This document shows positions 58,797 to 64,000 of a stretch of DNA of 64,000 nt, piece by piece; the first letter of the stretch is position 1, and every line of letters begins with the position of its first letter. The notes beneath the pieces were generated by a model. That model did no database searches. It had not been told where the DNA came from and saw only the letters and a program-made list of their open reading frames with translations. Both the position numbers and the translations under genes were made by a program. Source of the stretch: Lycorma delicatula (lineage: Eukaryota > Arthropoda > Insecta > Hemiptera > Fulgoridae); contig NC_134455.1 in assembly GCF_047948215.1 (NCBI RefSeq), positions 295,963,647 to 296,027,646 on the forward strand, given 5' to 3'.

Positions 58797-59495
58797 ATTG
58801 AAAGTTTGATAAAACATTAACAAAATGAACATTATGTAATTTCACAAAATTGAACCTTTTCCCTTTAATCCTTTCCCCCTTTCTACATGATCCTTTCCTT
58901 TTCCCATGATCCTTTTCCTCTTTTCCGTTTTCATTTTTACCATATTTACCTTCCCCATTTTTACATTTTCCCATTACCCTTTCCCTTTTCTTCCCCCATT
59001 TTCCCCATTCTTCCATTTCCCTGTTTTCTTCTCTCTTTTCCTTTTTATCCTTTTCCCTTTCCATTCCATTTCCCCCTTCTTTCATCTTTACCTTCTTTCC
59101 TTTCACCTTTTTAGATTTTTTTCTTTTCCGATTTTTCCCAATTTCCGTTTTCTGATTTTTACCTTTCTACCTTTTTTTTTCACCGCATGTAAATCTTTTC
59201 AGTAGTTTTTTAGCCTAGAGCAGACACCCATATCGGAAACACTGTAATGGAATCATAAAATATTTAGCGTAGCGTGAGTTGCTGTTACGTCCAACAGATA
59301 GCGCTGTTTTAAAAAACAAAGCATGATTTTACCTGGGACAGGTGTGACATCTTAGGTATATAAGTAGTAGGTTTATAAAAACACATGCTTATTAGAATGC
59401 AGTGTTGTATCAGAATTTCAAAGCAATCAGTGAAGAACTTTCGGAGATTTAAGATTTTGAACAAACAAACATTTACAGTTTTATTTATATAGATG
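58797..59495 (+). repeat. dispersed repeat family X, copy 1
   Basis: Starts ATTGAAAGTTTGATAAAACA, then a CT-rich tract of about 320 bp (58854-59180). Next come TAGTTTTTTAGCC, CAACAGATAGCGCTG, GGTGTGACATCTTAGG and GAACTTTCGGAGATTTAAGA, ending AACAAACAAACATTTACA and TTTTATTTATATAGAT. The blocks match copy 2 (25065-25480, opposite strand) in order. The CT tract is only about 30 bp there, so it expanded in this copy. Open frames on both strands through the tract are low-complexity artefacts. It is a non-autonomous element of unknown class. Confidence 0.8.
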
Positions 59496-59701
59496 TGATG
59501 AATTACAAATTCAGAATAATATTTTCGTTTTTCTTTTTGTAGCATGCACTGTAGAAAGACTTTAGTACATAATTGTTATTACATAACTGAATTACATTCA
59601 GTTATTTAATAACTGAAGTAAATGAAATGAAACTGCTAATTCACTGTATAGTAATTCCAATAGCACACCTGCCTATATGATAGACAGGTATGTAAGAGTA
59701 T

Positions 59702-59734
59702 GTTATCAAGGTGCTTACCAAGCACCTTGATAAC
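59702..59734. repeat. perfect 15-bp hairpin with a 3-base loop
   Basis: GTTATCAAGGTGCTT at 59702-59716, loop ACC, and the exact complement at 59720-59734. Confidence 0.9.
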
Positions 59735-60046
59735 ACTCTTCTATTATAGTTCATTTGACTGCCATTGTTCTTTAATGCTATGTAGAATTATAATTTCGAT
59801 CTCAGAAAATTATTAAAGTAAATTTGTTATTACGTTCATAATAATTTTAATATTTCTTGTCCTTAATTAGTTTATTTTAATAAAATTTGCATGATTAATT
59901 GTATATTTATCTTTTAATTAAAATAATATAATATTTGCTAGGTGTTAAAATTATCAATTAACGTAAGTTGGTAGTTTTACCAGGTGATCATATGAAAAGT
60001 TACCACATTGTTAGTGAATTGTATTTCTGTTTGCAGGTTATGTATA

Positions 60047-60725
60047 CCATTCTTGGGGGAAACCTTTTTAAAATTATTTTCAAAGGAGTGGACAGAACCC
60101 ATCCTCTCTCTGCTACACCTACCTTAACTCAAAAATCTTAAATGGCAATGGTAATATTTAATTACATTAATTGACAGAACCCAAAAAAAATAATTAATTA
60201 AGGTGAAAAGAAAATTAAAATTCGCCCATCCCTTCCACATCAATAGGTGCAAAAAACCATTTGGGGTAGTACGTTTTTTAAATTTCAGTCTAATAAAAAT
60301 AACTATAAAATTACATGATATTACTTTTTAAACAATTTGAAGTAATCATAATCTGTGGATGAAACTGTGAAAATTATTTTTTAAATTATAAACACAGAAT
60401 TTTGCCCTTAAATGTTTTCTAAATTTTCAAGGGCTGAAAATTTATTTTTTTCAAATGAGATGATGTAGCTTGTGACACCTCATTGTAAGGCCCTTTGAAT
60501 GAAAAGTAATTTTGTACAAATAAAATAAAAATTGGTTCACTGTTACCGAAGTTATGATTAAAAATGTGGTTTTTTAGGTTATGTTCGGATACAGTGTTAC
60601 TTATCAATTAATGTAGTTAAATGTTACCATTGCCATTAAAGATTTTTGAGTTGGGATAGGTGTAGCAAAAGGGTGGGTTTCACTCCTTTGAAAATAATTT
60701 TAAAAAGATTCCCCCCTGATAATGG
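60047..60725. mobile_element. MITE with terminal inverted repeats of about 125 bp
   Basis: The left arm (60047-60173) begins CCATTCTTGGGGGAAACC and includes TTTTTAAAATTATTTTCAAA, GGAGTG, GCTACACCTA, AACTCAAAAATCTT and AATGGCAATGGTAA. The right arm (60604-60725) contains the same blocks as reverse complement, ending GATTCCCCCCTGATAATGG. Arms are roughly 85 percent alike by eye. Both sides are flanked by TATA, allowing a TA or TATA target duplication. The 430-bp centre has no convincing coding sequence; the open frame at 60419-60607 (-) has no known motif. Tc1/mariner mobilisation is possible but not shown. Confidence 0.8.
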
Positions 60726-61790
60726 TATACATGCTTACAACAGAAATATGATGGGACTGATAGCTGTTTAATAATAAATGTAGTAACTTTTCAAATGATC
60801 ATTTGGTACAATAGCTGCATCAAATTATTAAAGAATTTGAATTGAATATAAAGGAAGGAAAAATTTATGATAAAGTATGTGAAGGTATTTAGATTAAGAA
60901 TAGAGCAGTTATCTAAGGAGCATGATTATCTTGAGCTTGAGAATTGAGAATGAGGTAAAAGCCAGGATTGCTATGGCAAAAGATGATTTTAATGAAAGTG
61001 AAATGTTATAATCAAAAATTTAAGGTAGACCTAATAAAAATGTTAATAAAGTAATTTATTTGGTACTTTTGGCACTTGATTTTAATATTTAGACAGTAGA
61101 TATTTTTTTATATAAGTTTTATTGTTTTAGTTTTTGTCTATCGTTCATTATTATTATTATTTTGATGTATTTTGAATATATGTTCCATCATCAGAAATAT
61201 TATTTGGAGCTCATCATGTATTTAAAAACCAAAAATAACTAAAACTTTTAGGCAAAAACCGTATAATTAATATTTCACTATATAAACCTAGCAAAATACA
61301 TACTAAACCTAGCGGAACATATAGGTAAAGTTGATGCACACATTAGAATTACCAAGAGTGTACCTTTTTCATAATAGAGTGGTTGTGTCATTGTTTGACT
61401 TTTGTTCTTAAGAGACAGGCTCAATTGGATTGGAAATTTAACAGTAAATTTTGATTGTTTTTGTAGTTTAGTAAACCGTATGTATAAACCACCTTGTCCG
61501 TACTATGTAGTTTTTACATTTTTAGTTTTCTATTGCATTAATGTAATGTAATGTATGTCTTTATTACATACAAAAGCAAAGGTTTTAAAGCAGTGTATAT
61601 CTCTCAGCATAGTAGCTGTTTTGACACTGTAGAACTAGTAAAAAATAATGATGTGTAGGAGCTTCATTGAAGTTCATGAAAATGTATGGATTTATTTTTT
61701 TTTTATTTTTATTTTGGTTTTTGGGTAACTTAAAAGTTTTAAAACAAGCCCAAGTCCAGTGCCGAGCTTGTTGTGAGGCAGTATTCTATT

Positions 61791-61934
61791 AAATAAAATT
61801 TATTAACCCTCTCACTTTTAAAATATATAGAAATTGTGCTTTTAGATGATCTTTTCAAAACTAAATAAAATTTATTAACCCTCTCACTTTTAAAATATGT
61901 AGAAATTGTGCTTTTAGTTGATCTTTTCAAAACT
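61791..61934. repeat. tandem duplication, 72-bp unit, two copies
   Basis: AAATAAAATTTATTAACCCT begins the unit at 61791 and at 61863. The copies differ at about two positions (ATATATAG/ATATGTAG and AGATGATC/AGTTGATC), so the duplication is recent. The open frame at 61739-61930 (-) is a by-product. Confidence 0.92.
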
Positions 61935-63017
61935 AAGTAAACTAATAAATTCCATTAACCGAGAGCTATTAGTAGAATACTTATTTTTCTACTATAAATA
62001 TTTTCTCTTTCCCTCATAAAGTGCATAAAAATTTCCTTTTAAATAATAATATAATCTTGAATCATTTTTTAAATTTGAAAACGTCTGTAGAATTTATGAC
62101 AACACTGCAGGCATAACCCATGACACACATATATTGAAATATAATATTTAACATTTATAAACCCTTATTTTTTTATATGGGTATACATTATGTAAACATT
62201 CCATTGAATTGATATTGCTGCTAAATGTTTTATTGCATTTTTATTACGTAATTACCATTTTAAGATTGTATAGAAAATGTTTTTCTTTAATAATACAAAT
62301 TGATTGATTTTCATCAGAATATAGCACTACTATAGAATAACCAGTCCTATTATATTCTTTATATTTAGATGTAGAATAATTGATCGTCAGAGCTGTTTCT
62401 GTTTCCCCTTTTAAAAGTCACCCATGCTAGTAATGCTTCTGCTGTAATTCTGTTTTACCAATTAATTCAGTGTTATTGTGCCTGACTAGTTGTTTATTTC
62501 TATTATTTATCAAAATTTCTGCAATCTTTTTTTAATTAGAGTATTTTTTAAATTGTCATCATCCTTACACCAATAGAATTATATATAGTTACATTATTAT
62601 TATGCATTTATTTATTTATTTCTGTTTTGATTTCAATTAATATGGTAGATAATGATGTTTATTTATCACACATATGTTGCTATGAATCTCAAATTTTATA
62701 TACCAAATGTTTGTTTAATGTACTTATTTCTTAAACATAACATTTAATCAAATATGGTTGAAACAGAAATGAACTGCTATATTTAAAAAAATAAAAATAA
62801 TTACTCCATTAGCCCTCTTAATTACAGTTTGTAATAATAGCAGTTTTATTTCAATTGATTTTATTGACTAATTAATTCATGTTTTGGTTAGTAGCAAGCT
62901 GGTTGAATTTTTCTTTTAATATATTTTTTTGTTCTTGTTTTTTTGTATATATGCCAGATGTGATTGAAATAGGTTTTGAATAACAGTTTTAAGTAAGAAC
63001 ACTTAACCACTTACTAA

Positions 63018-63213
63018 CCCACCAGGTTGGTCTAGTGGTGAATTTGTTTGGATACCAGTGTTCCTTGGTGGTTGGGTTTCAATTAACCACATATCTCAGC
63101 AACGGTTGACCTTAGACTGTACAAGACTACACTTCATTTACATTTGTAATCTTCATTCATCGTCTTTAGTAATATCTTATGGTGGTTCTGGAGATTAAAC
63201 AGGAAAAAGAAGA
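63018..63213 (+). repeat. tRNA-derived SINE, internally deleted
   Basis: ACCCACCAGGTTGGTCTAGT followed by GGTGAA is a tRNA-like 5' end with an A box (TGGTCTAGTGG). GGTGGTTGGGTTTCAATTAA contains a decayed B box (GGTTxxAxTxx type). The tRNA-unrelated body follows (CACATATCTCAG, TGTACAAGACTACACTTCAT, GGTTCTGGAGATTAAACAGG) and ends AAAAAGAAG. From memory, hemipteran genomes carry a longer SINE with the same body, so about 70 bp between the boxes seem to be missing here. It is not a functional tRNA. Confidence 0.7.
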
Positions 63214-64000
63214 ATACTACTAAGCCTACAAGGGATGTTATTTGTATTTTATAAGTATTGACGTATACTCCTATTAAAGATTTGTACAGATTAAACCAGT
63301 TTTAAAGATAACAAAAGATCTCTCATTAATTTCTACGTGGTGAATATTATTAATAAAAAAAAACCTATTTATTATATAATTCAGAATAAAGGTTTCATCA
63401 TTCATAGTGTTTTATTATTTATTACATCAGAAGCTTATTTTCTTTTGTTAAGTTGCAACAATTCCAATAATAATTCAACAAAAGAAATAAGTCTCTGCTT
63501 TAACTCATCTCATTAAGAAGCCATGCAAGAATTGCTCGCAGTAATAGCCGTTATCAAACAACAGTTCTGTTATATTCTTCTAGAAGATTTAAATATCTTA
63601 TGTTTAAAAGTATTTCAGTGTTTTGGAAGCCTGATGTAAATCTTAAAGATTTCTAGATTAAAATTACGTCTATAGGCTGTTTTTTAAAGGATGTTGGGAT
63701 TTGTTTAAATGTTTTATAATTTGTTCTCTCCTGAATTACTTTTAAAAGTGTAAATATTCCATACATAATGTATTTGTATTTGATTATTTGTAATATCACC
63801 AGTCATGTACTCTTAACCAGTGGTCAAATACATAAGAAAATATCTAATATAATTTTAATTTAAATACTACAAAAATGTAATGCATTATCGTGCAATATTT
63901 ATCTCTTTTCTTAATAATTACAGGTTAAAACACAGTCACTTTTTTATAATTATAAGATATGAATTTTGTAGCGTGTGAACAATGCCCAGCCTCAATAGGA

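Larger units (their letters stand above)
56713..64000 (+). other. CASK intron 1 (incomplete)
   Basis: From GTAAGT at 56713 to the window end I see no exon coding GPFSxVRRC, the expected continuation. The intron is therefore over 7.2 kb. Apart from the repeats listed separately it is AT-rich with nothing recognised. Confidence 0.6.

Noticed and set aside
58774..59114. Lys/Glu/Gly-rich frame on - and Phe/Pro-rich frames on +
   Set aside because: They translate the CT-rich expansion inside repeat X copy 1; low-complexity artefacts.
63018..63090. Possible tRNA gene
   Set aside because: A and B box-like elements are present, but no cloverleaf can be formed and the SINE body follows; it is a tRNA-derived SINE head.

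Overview
This is an AT-rich animal genomic window with no bacterial gene organisation. Spliced exons with GT/AG junctions, long introns, degenerate LINEs, mariner, Tc1 and piggyBac relics and a tRNA-derived SINE point to an arthropod. An insect, probably a hemipteran, is the best guess, because the SINE at 63.0 kb and the RTE 3' ends look like repeats I associate with leafhopper, planthopper and spittlebug genomes. The species call is inference.

Only four host genes can be supported, all eukaryotic. (1) A terminal coding exon on + at 12765-12896, with a long 3' UTR, encodes an unidentified Ser/Thr/Glu-rich protein tail. (2) PET100, a cytochrome c oxidase assembly factor, is a single-exon gene on - at 23571-23807. 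(3) A peptidyl-tRNA hydrolase 2 family gene on + has three joined exons at 26869-26935, 28785-28870 and 30714-30918. (4) The first coding exon of CASK (MAGUK kinase) on + at 56654-56712 is followed by an intron that runs off the window. PET100 and the Pth2 gene are divergent and both relate to mitochondria, so they may share a promoter region.

Most of the rest is mobile DNA. 0.5-4.4 kb: a mariner relic, then an R1-like LINE (+). 5.6-11.8 kb: an A-tailed fragment, then an RTE-like LINE (family B) split by a second R1-type LINE; the split is bounded by a 9-bp target-site duplication. 18.5-23.3 kb: a mariner 5' end (-), a TTAA-flanked piggyBac-like MITE, and a decayed piggyBac with recognisable ends that is interrupted by an RTE LINE (family C, copy 1). 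25-28.2 kb: a dispersed repeat (family X), a LINE-like scrap, and a mariner relic inside the Pth2 intron. 31.1-37.6 kb: a nearly complete family C LINE (copy 2, -), then the second copy of the first R1-like LINE (-). 44.1-48.2 kb: an LTR-like block and a Jockey/CR1-type LINE flanked on both sides by trinucleotide arrays. 48.6-55.3 kb: a mariner relic, family C copy 3 with an intact ORF, an arthropod transposon-like relic, and a Tc1 5' end next to an (AT)n array. 57-64 kb (CASK intron 1): family X copy 1, a MITE with TIRs of about 125 bp, tandem duplications and a SINE.

I found no convincing new multi-gene system. The strongest lesser-known items are the family X repeat pair, the long-TIR MITE, the two TTAA-bounded elements, the nested LINE, and several perfect hairpins. 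Stretches not listed hold AT-rich sequence in which I recognise nothing.
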